NCBI RefSeq assembly: GCF_000498395.2
Contig: NZ_CP010979.1
Coordinates: 3,162,001 to 3,226,000, forward strand
Length of the DNA: 64,000 nucleotides
Reading direction: 5' to 3'
Source: Pseudomonas putida S13.1.2
GTDB lineage: Bacteria > Pseudomonadota > Gammaproteobacteria > Pseudomonadales > Pseudomonadaceae
Below, piece by piece: positions 49,913 through 60,640 of the stretch (its first letter is position 1; each line of letters begins with the position of its first letter). The notes under the pieces are model-generated. The model saw only the letters and a program-made list of their open reading frames with translations. It made no database searches and was not told where the DNA came from. A program made the translations under genes and the position numbers.

Positions 49913-50086
49913 ATGAGCTTGCAGCATGGCAGCGACAACCATAAGCCCCAGACCACCCCGCAATCACAGGCATGCGGTTCGATCATCGACGGCAAGGGAC
50001 GCGAAGTGCCTATCACCGAGCAGATGATCCAGCAGGCCTGCAAGGCCCTGGAAGAGAGCCGGGTCGAGCGCGTACACAAAGGTTGA
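49913..50086 (+). CDS. PA1571-family small protein
   Basis: A 57-aa soluble protein: SLQHGSDNHKPQTTPQSQAC, then GSIIDGKGREVPITEQMIQQ and a C-terminal helix ACKALEESRVERVH. I recognise it as the PA1571 family, whose function is unknown. ATG 49913 has AGGAG 7 bases upstream, and a strong terminator follows, so it is transcribed alone as a compact unit of roughly 200 bases. Composition is polar with no membrane segment. Confidence 0.85.
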   Translation: MSLQHGSDNHKPQTTPQSQACGSIIDGKGREVPITEQMIQQACKALEESRVERVHKG

Positions 50087-50102
50087 TCGGCGATTTTTTT
50101 GC

Positions 50103-50128
50103 AACCCGGCGCCTGCGCCGGGTTTTTA
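50103..50128 (+). terminator. terminator of the PA1571-family gene
   Basis: AACCCGGCG pairs with CGCCGGGTT (50103-50111, 50116-50124) around CCTG, then TTTT. The preceding TTTTTTT and trailing T-run make a strong intrinsic terminator. Confidence 0.92.
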
Positions 50129-50155
50129 ATGCCTGACAGCCAGTGTACGCCGCCC

Positions 50156-50211
50156 CTTGTAGGAGCGGCCTTGCGTCGCGATCGGGCCGCAAGGCCGCTC
50201 CTACAGGGGGG
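50156..50211. repeat. REP element (GTAGGAGCGGCCTTG type)
   Basis: TTGTAGGAGCGGCCTTGCG and CGCAAGGCCGCTCCTACAGG face each other with a short loop; a near-perfect hairpin of about 56 bases. It lies between the PA1571-family gene and the 3' end of pdxB. Confidence 0.85.
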
Positions 50212-50241
50212 CCGCAAAAACCTGCGGGAATTGCGAGCCTG

Positions 50242-51384
50242 TCAGACCAACTCCGCCCCCAAGGCACTGACCAGCTGCGCCAGCTGCGGCGACTCCCCAC
50301 GCAAGCGCACCGCCAGCCCTTCGATCTCGCGTCGCGGCGGGTATTGCTTGCGCAACTGGTCGAACGCCGCACGCTGCTGCTGCGGGTCATCACTCAGGCT
50401 GCGACGGAAGTCGGCATCGTCGCGGCGTGGGTCGTACACGGCGCGGCACAGGGTCGCCAATGCCCAGGCCGGGTCGGTGCTGGCATCCAGCTCGATCTGC
50501 GCCAGTGGCGGCCGGGGCAGCAAGTCTGCCAGCTGCACCTGCTCGTCCACACCCAGGAACCGGCACAGCGCCTGGTAGATCTGCGCGGTGCCACGCTGGC
50601 GGCCGTCGAGGCTGTAGCCGGCAATGTGCGGCGAGGCCAGTGTGCACAGGTCGGCCAATTGCAGGTCGACCTGTGGCTCGCCCTCCCACACATCCAGCAC
50701 CGCATGCACGTCTTCACGGTCCAGCAGCAGCTCGCGCAAGGCGGCGTTGTCCACCACTGGGCCACGGCTGGCGTTGATCAGCCAGGCACCTGGGCGCAAC
50801 TGTGCGAGCTGCGCCTGGCCCAACAGGTGCCAGGTCGGGTGCTCGCCACCGCGCTGCAACGGGGTATGCAGGCTGATTACATCGCACTGTTGCACAATGG
50901 TTTCCAGGCTGACGTAGTTGCCGCCCTCGGCGGCCTGGCGCAACGGGTCGCACACCAGCACCTTCCAGCCCAGGCCGTGCAGCACCCGCACCAGGCGGCC
51001 ACCCACCTCACCCGCGCCCACCACGCCATATACGCGCTCAGGCAGTGCCGCGCCATCCAGCTCGGCCAGGGTCAGCAGGCTGCCTAGCACGTAGTCGACC
51101 ACACCGCGGGCATTGCAGCCCGGTGCACTGCTCCAGCGGATGCCCGCCTCGGCAAAGTAGTCCAGGTCGAGGTGATCGGTGCCGATGGTGCAGGTGCCTA
51201 CAAAGCGTACGCGGCTGCCTTCGAGCAACTGGCGGTCGACTTTGGTTACCGAGCGCACCAGCAGGATGTCGGCGTCCTTGACGCTGGCGGCATCGAGGCT
51301 TCGGCCGGGGTAACGGCGGATTTCACCGAAACCCTGGAAGAAGGCATCGAGCAGCGGGATGTTCTCGTCGGCAACTATCAGCAT
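50242..51384 (-). CDS. pdxB: erythronate-4-phosphate dehydrogenase
   Basis: A 380-aa NAD-dependent dehydrogenase of the D-2-hydroxyacid family. The NAD motif is [20 protein letters not shown]. Catalytic residues lie in [18 protein letters not shown] and [16 protein letters not shown]. The C-terminal dimerisation domain typical of PdxB follows. It oxidises 4-phospho-D-erythronate in pyridoxal phosphate synthesis in the cytoplasm. [16 protein letters not shown] is the conserved N-terminus. tusA lies 60 bases upstream on the same strand. Confidence 0.96.
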   Translation of the reverse strand: MLIVADENIPLLDAFFQGFGEIRRYPGRSLDAASVKDADILLVRSVTKVDRQLLEGSRVRFVGTCTIGTDHLDLDYFAEAGIRWSSAPGCNARGVVDYVLGSLLTLAELDGAALPERVYGVVGAGEVGGRLVRVLHGLGWKVLVCDPLRQAAEGGNYVSLETIVQQCDVISLHTPLQRGGEHPTWHLLGQAQLAQLRPGAWLINASRGPVVDNAALRELLLDREDVHAVLDVWEGEPQVDLQLADLCTLASPHIAGYSLDGRQRGTAQIYQALCRFLGVDEQVQLADLLPRPPLAQIELDASTDPAWALATLCRAVYDPRRDDADFRRSLSDDPQQQRAAFDQLRKQYPPRREIEGLAVRLRGESPQLAQLVSALGAELV

Positions 51385-51444
51385 GGCGCTCTCCTGTCTG
51401 GGGAACGCAGTGTAGGCGCAACGCCGGGCGTGTTCCAGAGCGCT

Positions 51445-51687
51445 TCAGTCGGCTTTTTTGCGGATCCAGTACAGGAAGGTACCGGCGTCCTCTTGCTGTT
51501 GCAGCAGTTCGTGGCCGAGGAAGTTGCAGAATTTGGGAATGTCGCGGCGGGTTGACGGGTCGGTGGCGATGACCTTCAGCAGGCCACCAGCGGCCAGGTC
51601 ACGCACGTGCTGGTGCAGCATCATCACCGGTTCCGGGCAGTTCAGGCCGGTGGCATCGAGGATGGCGTCGGGGGTGAAATCGGTCAT
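51445..51687 (-). CDS. tusA: sulfurtransferase TusA
   Basis: An 80-aa protein: [20 protein letters not shown] (the CPxP with the persulfide Cys), then [20 protein letters not shown] and [20 protein letters not shown]. It passes sulfur from IscS to the TusBCD/TusE relay for 2-thiouridine in tRNA and to molybdenum cofactor sulfuration. Start MTDFTP at 51687. It lies upstream of pdxB on the same strand. The TusA/Moco link joins the moaB-moeA and MOSC genes in this window, by family knowledge. Confidence 0.94.
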   Translation of the reverse strand: MTDFTPDAILDATGLNCPEPVMMLHQHVRDLAAGGLLKVIATDPSTRRDIPKFCNFLGHELLQQQEDAGTFLYWIRKKAD

Positions 51688-51790
51688 GGGGGGCTCCGAA
51701 AATGATCGCCATTGTCGCGCATAGCGCGACGCGGTCCAAGCACCGCTTGAGAAATGCGCAGCTGCCCGCCCAGCCAGCCCAACCCAGCTC

Positions 51791-51832
51791 TTGATCTTGA
51801 TCTTGATCTTGATCTTGATCTTGCATTTGATC
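51791..51832. repeat. hexanucleotide (TTGATC) microsatellite
   Basis: Five perfect TTGATC units (51791-51820), one variant TTGCAT, then one more TTGATC (51827-51832). It abuts the left arm of the large palindrome. Such a run can gain or lose units by slippage. Confidence 0.95.
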
Positions 51833-51835
51833 TTC

Positions 51836-52410
51836 GCGACTTCAGGAGGCCGAGCGCAGGGCTTGCGGAGGGAGGTGACGGGCATGGATGCCCGTCAAGC
51901 GCTGGGCCCCAGGATGGGGCCTGCAGCGCGGTCCTCCCGGGAGCGAGGCCGGAGTGAGGGAACCCCGGAGCGCAGCGCAGGGGCCGGATGATCGGAGCGC
52001 AGCGTTTTTTGGTTACTTTTTGTCGCGTTTGACAAAAAGTGACTCGCCGTAAGGGCGAAAAGGTGAGTATGCGTCGCCATCGCAAATGGAGTTTTCGACA
52101 TATCAAAACCAACGCTTAAGCTTTTAGCTTTTTTGGTGTGGGCATTCACACCGAGCAGACATTCGTTCGCGCAGGTGGCGCCAAGTCACCTTTCCGCCCT
52201 TCCGGCGGGTTACTTTGGTCTTGGCCAAAGTAACCAAAGCCGTCCGCTCCCATCATCCGGCCCCTGCGCTACGCTCCGGGGCTCCCTCGCTCCGGGCTTG
52301 CTCCCGGGAGGACCGCGCTGCAGGCCCCATCCTGGGGCCCAGCGCTTGACGGGCATCCATGCCCGTCACCTCCCTTCGCAAGCCCTGCGCTCGGCCTCCT
52401 GAAGTCGCAA
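51836..52410. repeat. large imperfect inverted repeat of about 575 bp
   Basis: The 794-base gap 51688-52481 holds no convincing gene. Its left arm (from GCGACTTCAGGAGGCCGAGC at 51836) and right arm (the complement, ending at 52410) match almost exactly over about 165 bases, then more loosely for about 60 more. Inside each arm are smaller hairpins: GGCATGGATGCCC, GGGCCCCAGGATGGGGCC, and one of the type GTTACTTTTTG...CAAAAAGTGAC (52012-52042) or GGTTACTTT...AAAGTAACC (52207-52236). The central spacer (about 52070-52175) is lower in GC. No terminal duplication or transposase accompanies it. Confidence 0.8.
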
Positions 52411-52481
52411 TCTGCGTCGCCTGGACTATCGCGCGTTCAGAAGCAAAAGCCGAAGCAAGAGCAAAGCGATAGGCGCGCTGA

Positions 52482-53546
52482 TCAGCGCGGTTTCAGATCA
52501 AGCCGGCGCAGGTGGCAAGTCACTTCCTCACGGTCGTGGTACAGCTGCTTGCAGGCAATCGACACCCTGATCTTGCGCGCCTTGAACGTCGCCTCCATGC
52601 GGTCGAGCAGCCGGCGCACTTCGGCATAGCGCTGCTTCATCGGCAGTTTCAGGTTGACCACTGCCTCGCGGCACAACCCCTCCCCCAGCCACGTTTCGAT
52701 CAGCGAGGTGCTGCGCGCCGGCTTCTCGACGATGTCGCACACCATCCAGTCCACCGGCTGCTTCGGCTGCCAGGTAAAACCATCAGCCATCAGGTGCTGA
52801 ACCAGGCCGGTGTCCATCAGGCTTTCGGCCATCGGGCCGTTGTCGATGGCGGTCACCAGCATGCCACGGCGCACCAACTGGTAAGTCCAGCCACCCGGCG
52901 AAGCGCCCAGATCAACGCCGGTCATGTCATCGCCCAGGCGCTGGTCCCACTGCTCGCGCGGGATGAACTGGTGCCACGCTTCTTCCAGCTTGAGGGTCGA
53001 GCGGCTGGGTGCCTCGCGAGGGAATTTCAGGCGCGGAATACCCATGGGCCACAGCGCACTGTTGTTGGCCGGGGCAACGCCGGCGAACACCCGCCGGCCG
53101 CTGATGAAGGTGAGCAGCAGGCGTGGGCGGCTGGCGTCGTCAACCAGGCGGCCGGCCTTTTCCAGCGCCTTGCGCAGCGGCACTTCGAACTTGCGGCAGA
53201 ACGTGGACAACTCCTTGCCGTCGTTACTGTCCAGCACTTCCAGCCACAGGCTGCCAAACACCGGCAGGTCGGCCAACTGCGCCAGCAGCACACTGATGCG
53301 GTCACTTTCCGGCAGCTCGACATAACCGCCCCGGGCCCACTGCCGCGGGAAAATCAGCTCGTTGAAACGCAGCGCCCCCATCAGCCGCTCGGCACCGCCT
53401 TCTTCGGTACAGACAAACTCGGCGCTGGCACTGTGCGGCTTGCCTTTGGCATAGCCCGCAATGCCCAGGCGGGCGGCATGTTCGCTGATTTCGGCGCACA
53501 CCTCGCCCTCGAAACCGGGCCGGCAATGCATGAACAGGGTATTCAT
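52482..53546 (-). CDS. rlmM: 23S rRNA (cytidine-2498 2'-O) methyltransferase RlmM
   Basis: A 354-aa protein. An N-terminal THUMP-like domain (about 1-165) precedes the Rossmann methyltransferase: GVDLGASPGGWTYQLVRRG (SAM loop), VTAIDNGPM, WMVCDIVEKPA, and EAVVNLKLPMKQRY (catalytic Lys). It methylates C2498 of 23S rRNA. ATG 53546 starts at the conserved MNTLFMHCRPGFEGE. It is divergent from acnA with 224 bases between. Confidence 0.94.
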   Translation of the reverse strand: MNTLFMHCRPGFEGEVCAEISEHAARLGIAGYAKGKPHSASAEFVCTEEGGAERLMGALRFNELIFPRQWARGGYVELPESDRISVLLAQLADLPVFGSLWLEVLDSNDGKELSTFCRKFEVPLRKALEKAGRLVDDASRPRLLLTFISGRRVFAGVAPANNSALWPMGIPRLKFPREAPSRSTLKLEEAWHQFIPREQWDQRLGDDMTGVDLGASPGGWTYQLVRRGMLVTAIDNGPMAESLMDTGLVQHLMADGFTWQPKQPVDWMVCDIVEKPARSTSLIETWLGEGLCREAVVNLKLPMKQRYAEVRRLLDRMEATFKARKIRVSIACKQLYHDREEVTCHLRRLDLKPR

Positions 53547-53770
53547 CTCTCACTCCACTACGGCTGGCGCGCAACAGGCGCCGGCAGGGCGGCGATAATA
53601 AAGGAAGTTCGGAACCTGCGACACGCCCCGCCGGTCCAGAAAAGGGTCAGGGGCCGCAAAGCGGTCTAACCTGACCACTCAGCCAGGTCCGTACCGTGCG
53701 GATCGACACAGAGCGGTGACACCGGCAGACCTTGAGTATTTGCCGGGCACCGGCGCAGAAGGAGTTGGCA

Positions 53771-56512
<2,742 letters not shown>

Positions 56513-56537
56513 GGCTGGGAGGTTCGGCTGCAGATTT

Positions 56538-56576
56538 GCGGCGCTCTCGAGACCGAGCGCCGCCCGCGCGGCGCTC
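56538..56576 (+). terminator. three-arm hairpin after acnA
   Basis: GCGGCGCTC (56538-56546), GAGCGCCGC (56555-56563) and GCGGCGCTC (56568-56576) can form two exclusive hairpins (A:B or B:C). The B:C form has a 4-base loop and is followed by GATTTC. It is read as the acnA terminator, possibly with alternative folds. The T-run is weak. Confidence 0.5.
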
Positions 56577-56635
56577 GATTTCACAGGCGCCAGAGCTCCA
56601 ACGACGAACCAACCCCAGCCCCATTAAATAATCAT

Positions 56636-56662
56636 TCAATAAAACCAGTGGCTTGCCGATAC
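56636..56662 (+). promoter_or_regulatory. sigma-28 (FliA) promoter of aer
   Basis: TCAA (56636-56639), 15 bases, then GCCGATAC (56655-56662). It has the same core and spacing as the cheV promoter in this window and ends 29 bases ahead of the aer start. This marks aer as part of the flagellar regulon. Confidence 0.88.
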
Positions 56663-56691
56663 CTGTCCAAAGCCCTGCGGACTATCACCCC

Positions 56692-58257
56692 ATGCGTAAC
56701 AACCAGCCGATTACCCAGAGAGAACGGACTTTCCCTGCCCAGCAGCGGTTGATTTCCACCACCAACGCCAAGGGCGTGATCACCTACTGTAACGATGCCT
56801 TCATCGACATCAGTGGTTTCACCCGCGAAGAGTTGACCGGCGCGCCGCATAACCTGGTACGCCACCCCGACGTGCCGCCTGCCGTGTTTGCCCATATGTG
56901 GCAAACCCTGAAGCAGGGCCAGCCGTGGATGGGCATCGTCAAGAACCGCTGCAAGTCCGGCGACCACTACTGGGTAAACGCCTATGTCACACCGATTTAC
57001 GACAACAACCAGGTTGTCGGTTTCGAGTCGGTGCGGGTCAAGCCAACCGCTGAGCAGATTCGCCGCGCCGAAGCACTGTACCAGCGCATCAACCAGGGCA
57101 AGCCAGCGGTACCTCGCAGGGACAAGTGGCTGCCGGTGCTGCAGGACTGGTTGCCTTTCATCCTGATCAGCCAGGTGGGCTTCCTGATCGGCAACTGGCT
57201 GGGCCATTCCTGGGGCTTTGCCCTGGCTGCAGGGCTATCCGTACCCCTGGGCCTGCTGGGCTTGAGCTGGCAGCAGCGCGGCCTCAAGCGCCTGTTGCGC
57301 CTGGCCGAACAGACCACCTCCGACCCGCTGATCGCGCAGATGTTCACCGACAGCCGTGGCGTGCAGGCGCGTCTGGAAATGGCCATGCTCAGCCAGGATG
57401 CCCGCATGAAAACCTGCCTGACCCGCTTGCAGGACAGTGCCGAACACCTCAGCGACCAGGCGCGCCAGTCCGACGCCCTGGCGCACAAGAGTTCCTCTGG
57501 GCTGGAGCGCCAGCGGGTAGAGACCGAGCAGGTCGCCGCCGCCGTCAACCAGATGGCCGCCACCACCCAGGAAGTGGCCAACCACGTACAGCGCACCGCC
57601 GACGCCACCCAGGAAGCCAACCGCCTGACCAGCCAAGGCCGGCAGATTGCCGGGGAAACCCGCGAGGCCATCGAACGCCTGTCGGCAGCGGTGGGCGAAA
57701 CCGGTCAGACGGTCACCCAACTGGCCAAGGACAGCGACGAGATTGGTGGTGTGGTCGATGTGATCAAGGGCATTGCCGACCAGACCAATTTGCTGGCACT
57801 GAATGCGGCCATCGAAGCGGCGCGCGCCGGTGAAATGGGCCGTGGCTTTGCCGTGGTGGCCGACGAAGTGCGTCAGTTGGCCCAGCGCACTGCCGAGTCA
57901 ACCGGGCAGATCCACGGGCTGATCGCCAAGCTGCAACAAACCGCCAGCAACGCCGTGCTGACCATGGAAACCGGCCACCGCCAGGCGCAGGAAGGCGTCG
58001 ACCGCGTGATGCAGGCTGACGAGGCACTGGTGGGGATCAGCGAAGCGGTGGCCAACATCACCGACATGGCCACCCAGATTGCCGCCGCGACCGAAGAGCA
58101 GACTGCAGTGGCCGACGAAATCAGCCGCAACATCAGCACCATTGCCGAACTGGCCGACCAGACCGCCGAACAGGCGCAGCATTCGGCACTGCTGAGCGAG
58201 GAACTGACCAGCACGGCGGGTAGCCAGTATTCGCTGGTGGAGCGGTTCAACCGCTAA
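56692..58257 (+). CDS. aer: aerotaxis/energy-taxis receptor Aer
   Basis: A 521-aa receptor without a periplasmic sensor. The N-terminal PAS domain (about 15-115) has [36 protein letters not shown] and [23 protein letters not shown] binding is expected. Two adjoining membrane segments follow (about 150-195), then HAMP-like and signalling regions with [20 protein letters not shown] and [20 protein letters not shown]. It steers cells by redox state or oxygen. ATG 56692 ([15 protein letters not shown]) sits behind the sigma-28 promoter. An earlier in-frame ATG (56653) overlaps that promoter and is rejected. Confidence 0.93.
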   Translation: MRNNQPITQRERTFPAQQRLISTTNAKGVITYCNDAFIDISGFTREELTGAPHNLVRHPDVPPAVFAHMWQTLKQGQPWMGIVKNRCKSGDHYWVNAYVTPIYDNNQVVGFESVRVKPTAEQIRRAEALYQRINQGKPAVPRRDKWLPVLQDWLPFILISQVGFLIGNWLGHSWGFALAAGLSVPLGLLGLSWQQRGLKRLLRLAEQTTSDPLIAQMFTDSRGVQARLEMAMLSQDARMKTCLTRLQDSAEHLSDQARQSDALAHKSSSGLERQRVETEQVAAAVNQMAATTQEVANHVQRTADATQEANRLTSQGRQIAGETREAIERLSAAVGETGQTVTQLAKDSDEIGGVVDVIKGIADQTNLLALNAAIEAARAGEMGRGFAVVADEVRQLAQRTAESTGQIHGLIAKLQQTASNAVLTMETGHRQAQEGVDRVMQADEALVGISEAVANITDMATQIAAATEEQTAVADEISRNISTIAELADQTAEQAQHSALLSEELTSTAGSQYSLVERFNR

Positions 58258-58279
58258 CGCTCGCGACCTGGCACTCCAC

Positions 58280-58453
58280 CGCTGCGAGTGGCACCGGCTC
58301 TGCCGGTGTTCGCGGCTAAAGCCGCTCCCACAGGAACCGAGTGACCTTGAAGCCTGCGCTGTACCTGTGGGAGCGGGCATGCCCGCGAAGAAACCAACGC
58401 GGTGGATGGCACCGGCCCTGCCGGTGTTCGCAGGCATGCCCGCTCCCACAAGG
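58280..58453. repeat. REP cluster
   Basis: Four REP-like arms in alternating orientation. CACCGGCTCTGCCGGTGTTC and GCACCGGCCCTGCCGGTGTT occur as direct repeats about 110 bases apart, flanking CTGTGGGAGCGGGCATGCCC and its complement. It fills the gap between aer and the pseudouridine synthase gene. Confidence 0.85.
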
Positions 58454-58476
58454 ACCGCGCATGCCTGCTGTCTGTT

Positions 58477-59361
58477 TTACCAATCCAGCCGCAGGCGGCT
58501 CTCGAAATAGCGCTCTTCGCCGCTCAACGGGTCCTCGAAACGCAAGCTCTGCGCCAGCAGTTTCAGCGGCCGCTGGTAGTCATCCTCTGCATTAAACAAC
58601 TGCGGATAGAACGGGTCATTGCAGATCGCCGCCCCCAAGGCTGCCATGTGCACGCGCAACTGATGGGTCTTGCCAGTCACTGGCGAAAGCCCGTAGCGCC
58701 ACAGCTCGCCGTTCTTTTCCAGCACCTCGGCCAGGGTTTCGCTGTTGGCCTCCCCTTCCACTTCGTGCATACGGAAAAACGGCTCGCCATGCACCAGGCG
58801 GCTTTTGTGCACCAGTGGAAATGCATGCTGCGGCATAGCCGCCGCAATGGCCTGGTAGCGCTTGTCGATGCGCCGTTCAGGGAACAGGCGCTGGTAGACG
58901 CTGCGGCTGTGCGGGTTGGCGGAAAACAGCACAAGCCCGGCGGTGTGCCGGTCAATGCGGTGCAACGGCACCAGGTGCGGGTTATCCAGGCGACGGATCA
59001 GGCGGCGCAGCAAGGTCTGCTCGACGTATTCACCGGTTGGCGTCACCGGCAGGAAATGCGGCTTGTCTGCCACCACCAGGTGTTCATCCGCGTGCAGTAC
59101 CACCTCCTGCACCGGGATCGGCCGCTCGTTCGGCACTTCGCGGAAGTAGTGCAAACGCATGCCACGCTTGTAGGGTAACTGGGCGGCAACCGCCCGGCCC
59201 TCGGCATCCAGCACCCGGCCACGGGCAAAACGGTCGAGCCACTGGGCGCGGTCGATGGCCTTGAAATGGTCGCACAGGCAATCGAGCACCGTCGCCCAGT
59301 TACCGGGGGGCAGGCACACCGTGCTGGCTTGCTGGCGGGCGGGGTCGAAGGGCGCGGTCAT
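58477..59361 (-). CDS. RluA-family pseudouridine synthase
   Basis: A 294-aa enzyme. The catalytic Asp lies in VPLHRIDRHTAGLVLFS, and substrate-site regions are ADEHLVVADKPHFLPVTPTG, RRIDKRYQAI and GLSPVTGKTHQLRVHMAALG. A short N-terminal part could be a degenerate S4-like region (WLDRFARGRVLDAEG). It isomerises uridine in rRNA or tRNA; the target cannot be read. Start ATG 59361 (MTAPFDPARQ) is taken; a GTG at 59382 adds seven residues. Confidence 0.88.
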   Translation of the reverse strand: MTAPFDPARQQASTVCLPPGNWATVLDCLCDHFKAIDRAQWLDRFARGRVLDAEGRAVAAQLPYKRGMRLHYFREVPNERPIPVQEVVLHADEHLVVADKPHFLPVTPTGEYVEQTLLRRLIRRLDNPHLVPLHRIDRHTAGLVLFSANPHSRSVYQRLFPERRIDKRYQAIAAAMPQHAFPLVHKSRLVHGEPFFRMHEVEGEANSETLAEVLEKNGELWRYGLSPVTGKTHQLRVHMAALGAAICNDPFYPQLFNAEDDYQRPLKLLAQSLRFEDPLSGEERYFESRLRLDW

Positions 59362-59412
59362 GGCAGGGCTCGAAACATTCACGGCCGCGCATTATCGCCC
59401 AAGCACGCGCCC

Positions 59413-59721
59413 TCAACCAGCCTGGACTATCGCCTCGCTACGTTCCTTCAGCCAGCGCAGCACCTGCACCGGCTCCCAACGGCCTGGGTCGTAAAGGGCA
59501 TAGAGCAACCCCTGGTAACCCACCACATCCAGCCCTCGGTGATAGCCGGCACGCTGGAACAAGGCCTCGATCTCGGCGAAGCAGGTATTGAAATGGACTT
59601 TACCGAACGGCGTGCGGTCGTCGGTCACCAGGCCTTCGAGGCGCAGTTCCAGAACGGCGTCAGCCACCCGATCCACGGGCATGCGGTTGACGCTGTACTT
59701 GAGTTGCTCGACGTTGAGCAT
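59413..59721 (-). CDS. SOS-controlled small protein of unknown function
   Basis: A 102-aa soluble protein with no family I recognise. It has three parts: a helix-strand start (NVEQLKYSVNRMPVDRVADA), then VLELRLEGLVTDDRTPFGKV with HFNTCFAEIEALFQRAGYHR, and GRWEPVQVLRWLKERSEAIV. One Cys; no signal peptide, zinc motif or membrane segment. GAGG lies 7 bases ahead of ATG 59721. A consensus LexA box lies 15 bases upstream of the start and overlaps the likely -10, so expression should rise with DNA damage. A role in division control, mutagenesis or repair is inference only. It is separate from lexA-sulA by 36 kb. Confidence 0.75.
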   Translation of the reverse strand: MLNVEQLKYSVNRMPVDRVADAVLELRLEGLVTDDRTPFGKVHFNTCFAEIEALFQRAGYHRGLDVVGYQGLLYALYDPGRWEPVQVLRWLKERSEAIVQAG

Positions 59722-59736
59722 GGCTTTACCTCGATA

Positions 59737-59752
59737 CTGTATTTATATACAG
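59737..59752 (-). promoter_or_regulatory. LexA (SOS) box of the 102-aa gene
   Basis: CTGTATTTATATACAG on the plus strand; the same site read on the minus strand is CTGTATATAAATACAG. It fits CTG-N10-CAG and is nearly ideal against the CTGTATATATATACAG consensus. The minus-strand TATAAA inside it is a probable -10, so LexA would block the polymerase directly. Confidence 0.93.
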
Positions 59753-59786
59753 CATACGAACATCCCCTTGCCGCCGTCAATGCGCT

Positions 59787-60218
59787 TCATTGCAGCCCCG
59801 CCAGGTAGCCACGGCCTTTGCGCACGGTCAACACCTGCCGACGCGGCGTGCCCCGGGCCACCGACAGATGCACCCATCTGTCGAACTCCAGGATGAGCTG
59901 ATCGAACGGCACGGCGCTTTCGCTGATCCTGCGCACGGTTTCCCGAGGGCTGACTTCAACTACCGTGAAGTCAGCCGCCAGCCCTTGTACATGCTGGCTG
60001 TTGGTGGCGCCGCCGATCAACCGGTTGACCTTCTCGCTGCGAAAACCGCTGCTGACGATGATCGGCGCGCCGAACAGTGCGCGCACCTGCTCCAGCGCAC
60101 CACACAGCAATTGCAGGTTGGCCCTGGCTTCAGGGGGCGGGGTGTTATCGAACCCGTCCCTGGCGGCGAGCTGGGAAACGGTCATTTCATCGAACGTGAA
60201 ATGTGGAGTGATCAACAT
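59787..60218 (-). CDS. M15-family peptidase-like protein
   Basis: A 143-aa protein like the Peptidase_M15_3 (D-Ala-D-Ala carboxypeptidase or endolysin-type) family. SSGFRSEKVNRLIGG, then SQHVQGLAADFTV (zinc ligand His and Asp), and EFDRWVHLSVARG (second His) are in place. No signal peptide is visible, as in many phage endolysin relatives. Function: probable peptidoglycan peptide hydrolase, export unknown. It precedes the SOS-boxed gene on the same strand, but the LexA box lies between them so it is not itself SOS-controlled. No other phage genes are nearby. Confidence 0.8.
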   Translation of the reverse strand: MLITPHFTFDEMTVSQLAARDGFDNTPPPEARANLQLLCGALEQVRALFGAPIIVSSGFRSEKVNRLIGGATNSQHVQGLAADFTVVEVSPRETVRRISESAVPFDQLILEFDRWVHLSVARGTPRRQVLTVRKGRGYLAGLQ

Positions 60219-60327
60219 GGCGAACTATTCCGATGATGGGGAAGGTAACGGCGCCAGAGTGCGCCGGCACCTGATCATCAGCTCGCATCACCGATCATGG
60301 AGCAGGGTTGCAACTCCTCTGCTGCCC

Positions 60328-60567
60328 TCATTGCCCAAGGAACGCCACCACCTGTTCGGCATCGAACGGCCAGTGCAGCTCGGCGGCATTGTCGCAACGT
60401 CGCAACACCGGAATGATCAGGCCGTAACGTTCGAACAAGGGCTCGCTCTCGGCAATGTCGACCAGCTCCACCAGCAGGCCATGATCGACGAAAGGCATCA
60501 GCACAGCCTCGGCCACTTCACACAGGTGGCAGCCGAGGGTACCGAACAGTTGGCATTCAGGCAGCAT
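60328..60567 (-). CDS. glutaredoxin-like protein (DUF836 type)
   Basis: A 79-aa thioredoxin-fold protein. The redox motif is TLGCHLCEVAEAV (CxxC). The rest has FVDHGLLVELVDIAESEPLF, RYGLIIPVLRR (cis-Pro loop) and a C-terminal DAEQVVAFLGQ. It is probably a small thiol reductant, partner unknown. ATG 60567 (MLPECQLFG) is chosen for the fold start; longer in-frame extensions are not homologous. Downstream on the strand lies the M15 gene, 109 bases away. Confidence 0.82.
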   Translation of the reverse strand: MLPECQLFGTLGCHLCEVAEAVLMPFVDHGLLVELVDIAESEPLFERYGLIIPVLRRCDNAAELHWPFDAEQVVAFLGQ

Positions 60568-60640
60568 GGGGCAGGTCCCGGTTTGGCATGCAGAGAAACC
60601 TATTCTAGGTCTGTCGCGCGCGTCATGCACCTGACCTGGC

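Noticed and set aside
51445..51885. Extending the TusA frame upstream through the TTGATC repeat
   Set aside because: The added residues are a repeated Lys-Ile tract made by the microsatellite, and TusA homology starts at MTDFTP.
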